Virus record (IMG/VR): IMGVR_UViG_3300013102_000061
Location: 1 to 28,392 of that record
DNA: 28,392 nt
Source: a virus
Strand: one strand, 5' to 3'
Part shown: positions 16,051 to 22,682 of the stretch, one piece after another
Layout of the letters: each line of letters opens with the position of its first letter
Numbering within the stretch: position 1 is the stretch's first letter
Notes under the pieces: model-generated
Told to the model about the DNA's origin: nothing
Databases searched by the model: none
The model's input: only the letters and a program-made list of their open reading frames with translations
Position numbers and translations under genes: made by a program

Positions 16051-17166
16051 ATGGACGTAAACAACCCGATAGTTGAATCCAGCGCCCGCCATATCAGCGG
16101 GCGTTGTCGTTTAAATGGCACTGAAGTTCCGTTTGTCGCATTTAGCGTGGAAAGCAATTCGTTCCGGGGAGCATCGACGTTTGACCTGACACTGGCAATT
16201 TCCGCATTGCCGGCCAGCATGCAGATGCTCAACTGGTGGGCGGTTCAGACGACGATTAAGGTCGAGCTGTACGCGTCAATCATCACGCAGTCTGGCACTG
16301 ATGAGAAGAAGCTAATCGCCGGTAATATCGATAACTGGCATTACGACCCGGCGCGCTTCGAGATTTCAGCTGATGGCCGCGACTTCACCGCTCTGCTAAT
16401 TGATGCTAAATCAGCCGGTGAAAGCTTCAAGAACTACACCAGTTCGCAGATAGCAACAATGCTTGCGCAGCGCCATAGTCTGACGCCGGTCGTCACTGCT
16501 ACCACGCAACGTTTTGGTGAGTTTTACCAGATTGACAGTGCGCACCTTACCGGCGAACAGACAGAGTGGGACCTTATCACCACGCTGGCGGGCATTGAGA
16601 ACTTCTCAGTGTATGTTGACGACGACAATCTCTATTTTGAGCCGATTAAAGACCAAGCGAAGACTGATAATTACGTCATTCGCTGGCAGCCGCCCGGCGT
16701 ACTGGCTTATCCGCAGTGCAATACCTCGGATGACCTGTCATTTTCCCGCGCGCTAACGATTTCCAAAGGTGTGACTGTCGAGGTTCTGAGCTGGAATGCA
16801 AAGCGGAAGAATAAGCAGTTCATTGCCTCATATCCGAAGGCTGCGAAAGGCACTACGCCGGGTAATTCCACAGCGAAAACTCAGGTCTACCGGGTTATCC
16901 GTAATGGCTTGTCACCTGAATCAGCTTATGGGCTGGCGCAGACCATTTACCGCAATGTGGTGCAGCATGAGATGAAGTTCAGCGGCTCTACGGCGGGAGA
17001 TAATCTTTTGACGCCGCAGACTCTGGTGAGAATTGAAGGGACGCAAAGCCCGTTTGACCAGCTTTACTGGTGTGACAGCGTGCGCCGGTCATTAAGTTGG
17101 GAAAATGGTTATACGATGAGCCTGACGGGAAAGAATCACAGCCCGGCGCTGGAGGTGACGCAATGA
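16051..17166 (+). CDS. Baseplate hub protein (gpD / Mu gp44-like)
   Basis: The 371-aa protein carries the features of tail hub proteins related to P2 gpD, Mu gp44 and T4 gp27: several beta-barrel sections (KLIAGNIDNWHYDPARFEISADGRD), then a helix QIATMLAQRHSL, the EQTEWDLITTLAGIENFSVYVDDDNLYFEP motif typical of this family, and a C-terminal domain (LVRIEGTQSPFDQLYWCDSVRRSL). It forms the trimeric ring at the tube end, carrying the spike. Its stop overlaps the spike start (ATGA), so the two are coupled. Confidence 0.85.
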   Translation: MDVNNPIVESSARHISGRCRLNGTEVPFVAFSVESNSFRGASTFDLTLAISALPASMQMLNWWAVQTTIKVELYASIITQSGTDEKKLIAGNIDNWHYDPARFEISADGRDFTALLIDAKSAGESFKNYTSSQIATMLAQRHSLTPVVTATTQRFGEFYQIDSAHLTGEQTEWDLITTLAGIENFSVYVDDDNLYFEPIKDQAKTDNYVIRWQPPGVLAYPQCNTSDDLSFSRALTISKGVTVEVLSWNAKRKNKQFIASYPKAAKGTTPGNSTAKTQVYRVIRNGLSPESAYGLAQTIYRNVVQHEMKFSGSTAGDNLLTPQTLVRIEGTQSPFDQLYWCDSVRRSLSWENGYTMSLTGKNHSPALEVTQ

Positions 17167-17762
17167 GAGCATTGCTTAACGCGATGTCGGGCGCAGCACA
17201 GCAGACATCGGCAGGTGACAGCGGAACGCGACAGGGAATCATCACTGCCTACGACCCGGCAAGCTATGTGGTTAAGGTTCAGTTGCAGCCAACAGGAGAG
17301 GAAACGGGCTGGATACCGCTCAGCTCTCCGTGGGTGGGTAGTGGGTGGGGGCTGGCGGCGGGCCCTATGATCGGCGCTGTTGTTGAGGTGGAATTTGATT
17401 CCGGCCTCATGGGTGCTGGCATGGCTGCAGGGCAATATTACAACGATATTGACCGCAGCCCTGGTCCGCCGTCTGGTGAGTTCTGGCTGGTACACAGCAG
17501 TGGCTCGCTGCTGAAATTCATGAACAGCGGTGAGGTGCTACTCAGCGCAAAGGCAAAAATTACCTACGACGCGCCAGCGCACCACTTCACCGGTGGTGAC
17601 GTGACGATGGATAACAACCTCATTGTTGTGAAAGATATCAGTGACAACAATGGCACTTACGGCACGGTGCAGAAGATTCGCATCACCTATAAAGGCCACA
17701 CTCATCCTGAAAATGGCGACGGCGGCGGTACTACCAGCAAGCCAAACCAGCAACTCTCATAG
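17163..17762 (+). CDS. Baseplate spike protein (gpV / Mu gp45-like)
   Basis: The 199-aa membrane-piercing spike. The N-terminal OB-fold region (GIITAYDPASYVVKVQLQPTGEETGWIPL) is followed by SSPWVGSGWGLAAGP, a beta-helix-like stretch (SSGSLLKFMNSGEVLLSAKAKI; FTGGDVTMDNNLIVVKDI) and a C-terminal GHTHPENGDGGGTT. In P2/Mu-type spikes such an HxH near the tip binds a metal ion, here His179 and His181. ATG 17163 overlaps the hub stop and gives a normal N-terminus; the frame is open upstream, but that part overlaps the hub gene and lacks a ribosome-binding site. Confidence 0.87.
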   Translation: MRALLNAMSGAAQQTSAGDSGTRQGIITAYDPASYVVKVQLQPTGEETGWIPLSSPWVGSGWGLAAGPMIGAVVEVEFDSGLMGAGMAAGQYYNDIDRSPGPPSGEFWLVHSSGSLLKFMNSGEVLLSAKAKITYDAPAHHFTGGDVTMDNNLIVVKDISDNNGTYGTVQKIRITYKGHTHPENGDGGGTTSKPNQQLS

Positions 17763-17771
17763 CGGTGACAC

Positions 17772-18137
17772 ATGTACGACATTTACCACTATACGGGCGG
17801 TGACCTGAGCACCTCGCCTGCGGGCGATCTTCGGCCTGTCACCGGAACGGAAAGGGGAAAGCAGCGAATACTACGCCGCCTGATGACCAATCCCGGCGAA
17901 TACGTTTTCCATCCGGACTATGGCGCGGGGCTGGGACAAAAGGTTGGGCAAAACGTCAATCTCAACGAATGGAAGGCGCTTATCAGCGGCCAGATGCTGC
18001 TTGAGGAAGCGGTAGCATCAAACCCTGCGCCATCCATCAGCCTGTCACTCATCGAGGGCGGGGTCAGCGTCTCAGTAAAGTATACCGACGCAACCTCCGG
18101 CACACCGGAAACTCTCAGCTTTGACGTAACGAGGTAA
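17772..18137 (+). CDS. Baseplate wedge protein (gp25 / gpW-like)
   Basis: The 121-aa protein has the gp25-like lysozyme-fold core, with the conserved pattern RGKQRILRRLMTNPGEYVFHPDYGAGL that marks this family, and ends with SVKYTDATSGTPETLSFDV. It forms part of the baseplate wedge that triggers sheath contraction. Its place between spike and J-like genes is the usual order in P2/Mu-type baseplates. Confidence 0.87.
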   Translation: MYDIYHYTGGDLSTSPAGDLRPVTGTERGKQRILRRLMTNPGEYVFHPDYGAGLGQKVGQNVNLNEWKALISGQMLLEEAVASNPAPSISLSLIEGGVSVSVKYTDATSGTPETLSFDVTR

Positions 18138-18140
18138 AAC

Positions 18141-19268
18141 GTGGCATCACTCAATACTAAAACTTTCGCCACACTGGTCAGCGATCAGGTTACTGCGATG
18201 CAGGCTAAAGCCGCTGGTCTCGTCGACCTAGCAATAGGAAGCATCCTGCGCGCGCTGGCCGAATCGAATGCTGGCGTTGCGATGTGGATTCAGCAGCTTA
18301 TAGTGAATCTTCTGGTGGTAACCCGCGCAGCCACTTGCTCGGGCGATGATCTGGATTCATGGATGGCTGATTTCAGCTTCACTCGGCTCTCAGCAGTACA
18401 GGCGACAGGTCAGGCGACGTTCAGCCGGTTTACGGCAACGAATCAGGCGCTAATTCCTGTCGCGTCAGGCGTGACCACTACAGACGGTACCCTGGCTTAT
18501 TCTGTAATTGCAGACACGACTAATACAGCGTACGACTCCACGCAGTCCGGATACGTGATTGCCGCCGGGGTGAGCTCTTTGTCAGTCCCTGTACAGGCAG
18601 ATACCGCTGGTGCGGCGGGTAATGCGCAGGCTGGCACAATCACCGTCATCTCTGGCTCAATCCAGTATGTGGACACGGTGACAAACATTGCCACGTTTGT
18701 GAACGGTGAGGATGCAGAGTCAGACGATGATTTCCGCGCCCGGTTCGTGCTCTGGATTGCTTCACTTTCCAAAGCGACAAAGGCCGCGATTGGCTATGCA
18801 CTGAGCAGCATGCAAAGCGGCGTCACATATACCCTGACCGAGAATTACGCCTACAACGGCACCGCGCAGCCCGGCTATTTTTATGCGGTTGTTGATGATG
18901 GAAGCGGCACACCATCCAGCACATTTATCAGTCAGGCGTATGCAGCTATTGATGCTGTGCGTGGGTTCACCATTGCGTTTGGCGTATTTCCTCCAACAGT
19001 AGTAACGGCGAATGTGGCGCTGGTCATCACTACGGACTCATCAGGCGATCATGCCACCATCGTTGCGCTGGTTCAGGCGGCAATTCAGGAGTATATCGCC
19101 AGCCTGTCGCTGGGCCAGTTACTGGCTTATACGCAACTGGTCAAGGTGGCCTATGGTGCCAGCTCGCTTGTAACGAACGTCACGTCTCTTACACTAAATT
19201 CCGACACCGCCGATCTGTCTGCTTCCGCAAAGCAGGTCATTCGCGCTGGCACAATCTCGGTGAGCTAA
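18141..19268 (+). CDS. Baseplate assembly protein J-like
   Basis: The 375-aa protein starts with GTG, with GAGG about 9 bases upstream. The N-terminus FATLVSDQVTAMQAKAAGLVDLAIGSILRALAES is the family signature. The middle contains GEDAESDDDFRARFVLWIASLSKATKAAIGYAL, the conserved EsdddfRaR region of Baseplate_J proteins. The end is a beta-rich arm (TSLTLNSDTADLSASAKQVIRAGTISV). It makes the wedge scaffold connecting hub to fibres. Confidence 0.9.
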   Translation: MASLNTKTFATLVSDQVTAMQAKAAGLVDLAIGSILRALAESNAGVAMWIQQLIVNLLVVTRAATCSGDDLDSWMADFSFTRLSAVQATGQATFSRFTATNQALIPVASGVTTTDGTLAYSVIADTTNTAYDSTQSGYVIAAGVSSLSVPVQADTAGAAGNAQAGTITVISGSIQYVDTVTNIATFVNGEDAESDDDFRARFVLWIASLSKATKAAIGYALSSMQSGVTYTLTENYAYNGTAQPGYFYAVVDDGSGTPSSTFISQAYAAIDAVRGFTIAFGVFPPTVVTANVALVITTDSSGDHATIVALVQAAIQEYIASLSLGQLLAYTQLVKVAYGASSLVTNVTSLTLNSDTADLSASAKQVIRAGTISVS

Positions 19269-19931
19269 ATGGCAACAGGCGATCAAGACGACATTTATAA
19301 GCGCTTGAAAGGGCTACTTCCTCCCGCCTGGTTTGGCGACATCAGCCCGCTTCTGACTGGCGTAATCACTGCCTGTGCTAACGCGCTGGCATGGTGTTAC
19401 TCACTTTATCTTTATGCAAAGCTTCAGACGCGTATTAGTACCTCCACAGGTGGCTGGCTGGATGTGACAGCATTCGATTTTTTTGGGAAAAGCCTGCAGC
19501 GTGCTGCAGGTCAGTCGGATGATCTTTTCAGAAACCAGATAAAGATAAACCTTTGTCGTGAGCGTGGAACGCGACAGGCCATTATCGATATTCTGAAAGA
19601 CCTCACAGGCAATACACCTGCCATCTTTGAGCCACAGCGCCCACTGGATACGGGTTCATATGGCGGCCCGATGATTGGATACGGCGTTACGGGTGGGTAT
19701 GGCTCTCTGATGATTCCCTATCAGGCATTTGTTATTGCTTACAGGCCAAAAGGCACGGGCATTCCCTACGTTGCTGGATATCAGACAACGCCAGCGGGAT
19801 ACAATAGCCCGTCGAGAGGACAGTATGCTTCACAGGAAATGGTTACAGGAAAAGTCACGGATGCGCAGGTCTACGAAGCCGTAGCAGCAGTGAAAATGGA
19901 AGGCACTATCGTCTGGGTTAAAATGCAGTGA
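19269..19931 (+). CDS. Baseplate/tail protein, DUF2313 or gpI-like
   Basis: The gene starts directly after the J-like stop (TAAATG). The 220-aa product begins DDIYKRLKGLLPPAWFGD, the pattern of phage tail protein I/DUF2313 proteins (Mu gp48-like), which join wedge and tail fibres. The middle helix SDDLFRNQIKINLCRERGTRQAIIDILKDLTG is typical. The C-terminal part is Gly/Tyr-rich (GGPMIGYGVTGGYGSLMIPYQAF) and differs from plain gp48 proteins. It closes the baseplate series and is followed by a terminator. Confidence 0.8.
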   Translation: MATGDQDDIYKRLKGLLPPAWFGDISPLLTGVITACANALAWCYSLYLYAKLQTRISTSTGGWLDVTAFDFFGKSLQRAAGQSDDLFRNQIKINLCRERGTRQAIIDILKDLTGNTPAIFEPQRPLDTGSYGGPMIGYGVTGGYGSLMIPYQAFVIAYRPKGTGIPYVAGYQTTPAGYNSPSRGQYASQEMVTGKVTDAQVYEAVAAVKMEGTIVWVKMQ

Positions 19932-19936
19932 CATGA

Positions 19937-19964
19937 GGCCCCTTAAGTAAGTGGGCCTTTTTTG
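19937..19964 (+). terminator. Rho-independent terminator after baseplate genes
   Basis: Stem AGGCCC / GGGCCT with an 11-base loop, followed by a T run. Late transcription must pass it to reach the tail fibre gene at 24435. Confidence 0.75.
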
Positions 19965-20018
19965 TGGCTGATGACTATCAGGCGCGGAAGGCGAGATAAC
20001 TGGCGAAAGGGTGAAGAA

Positions 20019-20038
20019 AACCCGGCCGGAGCCGGGTT
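20019..20038 (-). terminator. Terminator of the minus-strand Ntn-hydrolase-like gene
   Basis: Perfect 8-bp stem AACCCGGC / GCCGGGTT with a 4-base loop. Read on the minus strand it is followed by TTTTC, and it lies 5 bases after the stop of the minus-strand gene at 20043. Confidence 0.75.
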
Positions 20039-20042
20039 AAGC

Positions 20043-20801
20043 TTAAGCTGATTCTTCTTCACGAATTCTGTTAATGGCTTCAGCTAGTTTCTTGCGCGAT
20101 TTATCGTCCCAATCTTGTGTTGGGCGACCAATTGGTGCGCATGGTGTGATTGAACCATTTACAAGCATTTGACGAACATCAGCAACTTCTTGTGCACTGA
20201 TAGAAACGTGTGGCGATTGTGGGTTTTTGGTGTCCATTATAAGCCCCCTCTGCAATAGAGCTTGATTAACTTCACTTATGGCATGAACGGTGTTTTCTAA
20301 GTCAGCCTTAGCACTGAGAAAATCAATAAATCTTACCGTCCCACCGGAATAAGGGTCGACTGTTTTTGCTGAGTCGATTGCTGTTCTTGCACAATGACTG
20401 TGCAACCAGTTTTGTGCGGCCGACCCGCTACCGGAACCTGAAAAAACAGCCTTTAAATCGTTAGTATCTTGACACTTAACAACGAGCTTGTCGCCTTTAT
20501 CAAAAACGACCTCGTTAGTGGTTTTTTTGACGATATGAAGGCAAACCGATTGCCCAGTAGGCAATACGACAGGAGGCTCCTGATTAGAGAGGTCCCCTGA
20601 CCACCATATCTTCCACTGCTCAATCAAAAATCCGTCGCCGGCAAGCGTCATAACAAAATCATTTCGATCTGCGATTTTACCGAATCCCGTATCGTCAATG
20701 TATAGCACATGACCGTCATATCCGCGCTGGCTTAAATCATAGGACCAGCGAGAGTCACTGGCAACAAGGTGGTTCACCCTGTCATAAACAGTAGTGGTCA
20801 T
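20043..20801 (-). CDS. Proteasome/HslV-like Ntn-hydrolase homologue
   Basis: The 252-aa protein is not a usual phage structural gene. Residues 2-160 follow the proteasome beta/HslV plan. Met1 is followed by Thr2-Thr3-Thr4, where Thr2 would be the N-terminal nucleophile after Met removal. VASDSR (13-18) corresponds to the Asp17 strand, GKI (41-43) to Lys33, VMTLAGDG (50-57) to the IAGFAGG strand, and SGSGSGSAA (121-129) to the GSG/Ser129 turn. AIDSAKTVDPYSGG (141-154) corresponds to the Asp166 region. The C-terminal third (about 160-252) is helical, charged and outside the core fold. GGACGAG lies upstream of the ATG. The gene has its own terminator and is opposite to the late genes, as expected for expression in the lysogen. 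Substrate unknown; whether it is an active protease is not shown. Confidence 0.72.
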   Translation of the reverse strand: MTTTVYDRVNHLVASDSRWSYDLSQRGYDGHVLYIDDTGFGKIADRNDFVMTLAGDGFLIEQWKIWWSGDLSNQEPPVVLPTGQSVCLHIVKKTTNEVVFDKGDKLVVKCQDTNDLKAVFSGSGSGSAAQNWLHSHCARTAIDSAKTVDPYSGGTVRFIDFLSAKADLENTVHAISEVNQALLQRGLIMDTKNPQSPHVSISAQEVADVRQMLVNGSITPCAPIGRPTQDWDDKSRKKLAEAINRIREEESA

Positions 20802-21148
20802 AGATGCTCGTCCATTAACATTGGTCGGAGAATTTACAGGATTCTAGGTAAAAATCTAATTCATAAAACTTATCAAAACGTTATTAATGAATGACATTTT
20901 CATCGAAGCTACGCAACTCATTGAAAAATGGATTTCTACAATATGGTGTCGGCACTGATTCACAAAACTTTAAGAAAATTACCATCCAAAAGTCATATGC
21001 GGTGACATTAAGAAGAATCCTAATAAATTTTTATCCGGAATGATATCCTGATAGATGATCAGTGCTTATGTTTTTGCTATCTCGATGTATTCACAAACGT
21101 AAAATTCTTGGTTAGGATTTATCTGATCTTTACTAAGGGGTGAGTTTG
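20802..21148. other. AT-rich divergent intergenic region
   Basis: 347 bases between two divergent accessory genes. It is strongly AT-rich and must hold promoters for both. A TAGAAT hexamer lies on the minus strand upstream of the Ntn-like gene, but without a clear -35 box. Only very short ORFs occur (23-25 codons from 20889 and 20930), without good ribosome-binding sites. No terminator or repeat was seen. Confidence 0.5.
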
Positions 21149-21517
21149 ATGAAAATGAAGATACGTAGTATTCATGGACACGGTAAGGCCGATGAAGAGT
21201 ATGTTGTTCTAGATGTGATTGAAGATTGTAACGCTAGTTACTATATGGTTTCTGACACAACTTACACGGCAGATGGCAAAATTTCCAATAAAACGCGGCA
21301 TAATTTTTGGTTCAACCCTAAAGAACTTAGCGCTGGAGATGTTGTTTACCTATATACCAAAGTTGGCAAAAACGCTTCATCTGAAAGACCAAATGGGACT
21401 AAGACTCATAAGTTTTATTGGGGGCTGAAGGTTCCAGTATGGAATGATGATGGTGATGGAGCAATCCTGTTTGAAATTAAAACATGGAAGACCAAGAAAG
21501 TTTCTGATACCAAGTAA
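21149..21517 (+). CDS. Moron protein, 122 aa, unknown function
   Basis: AAGGGG lies about 8 bases before ATG 21149, so I prefer it to the in-frame GTG at 21140. The product is soluble and beta-rich with many aromatics: MKMKIRSIHGHGKADEEYVVLDV, then a DTTYTADGKISNKTRHNFWF segment, and at the C-terminus THKFYWGLKVPVWNDDGDGAILFEI. I have the impression that proteins of this pattern occur in other enteric prophages as uncharacterised genes, but no function can be stated. It has no signal peptide and no membrane segment. A shared terminator follows. Confidence 0.72.
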   Translation: MKMKIRSIHGHGKADEEYVVLDVIEDCNASYYMVSDTTYTADGKISNKTRHNFWFNPKELSAGDVVYLYTKVGKNASSERPNGTKTHKFYWGLKVPVWNDDGDGAILFEIKTWKTKKVSDTK

Positions 21518-21519
21518 TC

Positions 21520-21545
21520 AAAAAGCCCACTCAGGTGGGCTTTTT
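21520..21545. terminator. Bidirectional terminator between moron and CI-like regulator
   Basis: Perfect 11-bp stem AAAAAGCCCAC / GTGGGCTTTTT with TCAG loop. The A and T tracts on both sides make it work in both directions. The stop codon of the minus-strand regulator (21531-21533) lies in the loop. Confidence 0.85.
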
Positions 21546-22337
21546 GTTGCGTAGCAGATATAAAATTTCATCAACTTTTGATTCTATTCCTGAAACTCTT
21601 CGTTCAAATTCATGGGTTTTTATGCTTGGCTCCGGCTCATAAACATCTCTTGAAAGCGTGTTTTTAGACTGCCTTAAGTTAGCTTTTCCGCTCTGATTTA
21701 TTGTTATTTGAGCGTGGACAGCTACCCCAAGAATCCGAAATGACTCGTAGTGTATGGCAGGATACTCCGGATTAAGAGATTTAAGGAAAAATATGCCTTG
21801 ATCCTTAAAATATTGCCTAAAAGTCAAAAGCTTTTCTTCATAGATGCCACACAGAACAAAATCACCATTTCCAGCAGTCACGTCTGGGTCGAAAGTAACT
21901 ATTGTGCCGTCAGGGAAACTTAACCCTTTCTGCGAATCCATCGAGTCGCCCTCAATCATTACCGCAAACGCGTTTTCTCCTGCATCCAATGGCGCTGGAA
22001 TAAAATCAATGATGTTTGCATCATCAAGGAATGACGAATTGGGTTCAAGGTTGACCTGCATATGGTTGATGACGGGGATTTCACGAAGAGTAATGGTTTT
22101 CCTGACATTACCTATTTCTGGAGCATGACCACTACCATTAGCAAGCCACTCGCTTGACGCACCCAACGCAGCGGCGAGGTTATGTAGAGCTTTAAGTCTC
22201 GGCTTCGCTTCGCCACCTTCATAGGCAGCAATTTGACGACGAACAACCCCTACCTTCTGTGCTAATTCATCCTGCGTCATTCCAAGTGCTGAGCGCGCTA
22301 GAGCAACACGTCTAGGAAAAGAATCATCAAAGTTCAT
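21531..22337 (-). CDS. CI/LexA-type regulator with inactivated self-cleavage module
   Basis: The 268-aa protein has an XRE helix-turn-helix (about residues 9-65; MTQDELAQKVGVVRRQIAAYEGG) and an S24-like C-terminal domain (about 85-205). The regular Ser is present (EGDSM, Ser132). At the site where CI-type repressors have Ala-Gly, the aligned residues are Val95-Asn96 (in IPVINHMQVN), 37 residues before Ser132, as in LexA and lambda CI (35-38). At the catalytic Lys position (lambda CI TFKKL) it has Arg174 (TFRQY), 42 residues after Ser132. Both losses argue against RecA-stimulated self-cleavage. A C-terminal extension ends with a possible coiled coil (FERRVSGIESKVDEILYLL). Start: ATG 22335-22337 with AGGTG about 8 bases upstream. 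It is divergent from the Arc-like/Ant genes, the place of mnt in P22. Confidence 0.85.
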   Translation of the reverse strand: MNFDDSFPRRVALARSALGMTQDELAQKVGVVRRQIAAYEGGEAKPRLKALHNLAAALGASSEWLANGSGHAPEIGNVRKTITLREIPVINHMQVNLEPNSSFLDDANIIDFIPAPLDAGENAFAVMIEGDSMDSQKGLSFPDGTIVTFDPDVTAGNGDFVLCGIYEEKLLTFRQYFKDQGIFFLKSLNPEYPAIHYESFRILGVAVHAQITINQSGKANLRQSKNTLSRDVYEPEPSIKTHEFERRVSGIESKVDEILYLLRNKKPT

Positions 22338-22339
22338 AA

Positions 22340-22347
22340 GTGCGCAC
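22340..22347. promoter_or_regulatory. 8-bp perfect palindrome before the regulator gene
   Basis: GTGCGCAC lies 2 bases upstream of the minus-strand start codon, where a bound regulator could affect its own expression. Only the symmetry is seen. Confidence 0.3.
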
Positions 22348-22357
22348 CTAGAATGCA

Positions 22358-22386
22358 TTGACACACAAAAAATCGAGGATAATAAT
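22358..22386 (+). promoter_or_regulatory. Near-consensus sigma70 promoter for arc-like/ant operon
   Basis: TTGACA at 22358-22363, a 17-base spacer, and AATAAT at 22381-22386 (5 of 6). It directs rightward transcription toward the Arc-like gene about 50 bases downstream. Its strength implies a need for tight repression in the lysogen. Confidence 0.8.
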
Positions 22387-22392
22387 CATCCT
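22376..22392. promoter_or_regulatory. Candidate operator overlapping the -10 box
   Basis: Inverted repeat AGGAT-N7-ATCCT (17 bp) that covers the -10 box of the rightward promoter. A repressor dimer bound here would block it. A second imperfect symmetric site, TCTGT-N14-ACAGA at 22405-22428, lies between promoter and Arc-like gene. Which protein binds which site is not known. Confidence 0.55.
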
Positions 22393-22436
22393 GCAAATTG
22401 CGAGTCTGTGAGTTTTAAAGACAACAGAGGTGAATA

Positions 22437-22610
22437 ATGGAACAGGTAACAGGAAAGGGCAAGCAGATCTCTTATCGCCCACGCCCGGAAGTCCGCGAGT
22501 TTCTCGAGAAGAAAGCCGGAGAAACGTATCGCTCAGTACAGGGGATGATGGATTACTTTATGGATCAGGTTATGGAGATGGAGAGGAAAGGTGAGCTTAA
22601 CATCCAGTGA
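22437..22610 (+). CDS. Arc-like ribbon-helix-helix repressor, 57 aa
   Basis: The product has the Arc fold pattern. The strand QISYR (residues 10-14) corresponds to QFNLR of P22 Arc, keeping the outer DNA-contact residues Gln and Arg and changing the middle Asn to Ser. It is followed by PEVREFLEKKAGE (helix A), the TYRSVQ turn (RSVN in Arc), and MMDYFMDQVMEMERKGE (helix B). In P22, Arc dampens expression of ant and mnt after infection. AGAGGTG lies 6 bases before the ATG, and the gene precedes the antirepressor, exactly like arc-ant. Length is near that of Arc (53 aa). Confidence 0.85.
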   Translation: MEQVTGKGKQISYRPRPEVREFLEKKAGETYRSVQGMMDYFMDQVMEMERKGELNIQ

Positions 22611-22617
22611 ATACAGT

Positions 22618-22652
22618 GAAGCCCGGAAGTGCGCTAACACTAACCGGGCTTC
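22618..22652. promoter_or_regulatory. Stem-loop in the arc-ant intergenic region
   Basis: A perfect 9-bp stem GAAGCCCGG / CCGGGCTTC with a 17-base loop, between the Arc-like stop (22610) and the ant start (22683). There is no T tract. In P22 the same interval encodes the antisense sar RNA that lowers Ant synthesis. The hairpin could be part of such an RNA, an attenuator, or a translational control element; which one cannot be told from sequence. Confidence 0.55.
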
Positions 22653-22682
22653 TAATGTCAGTAACTTTCGGAGCAACTAACA

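Noticed and set aside
17097-17162. Longer spike protein starting inside the hub gene
   Set aside because: No ribosome-binding site, overlaps hub coding sequence, and ATG 17163 gives coupled ATGA overlap and a normal family start.
20885-21010. Two tiny ORFs of about 23-25 codons in the divergent intergenic region
   Set aside because: No good ribosome-binding site and no conserved feature seen; chance ORFs are expected in AT-rich DNA.
22405-22428. CTGT...ACAG as a LexA box before the Arc-like gene
   Set aside because: The spacing between CTGT and ACAG is wrong for LexA, which needs 8 bases; kept only as a possible operator.
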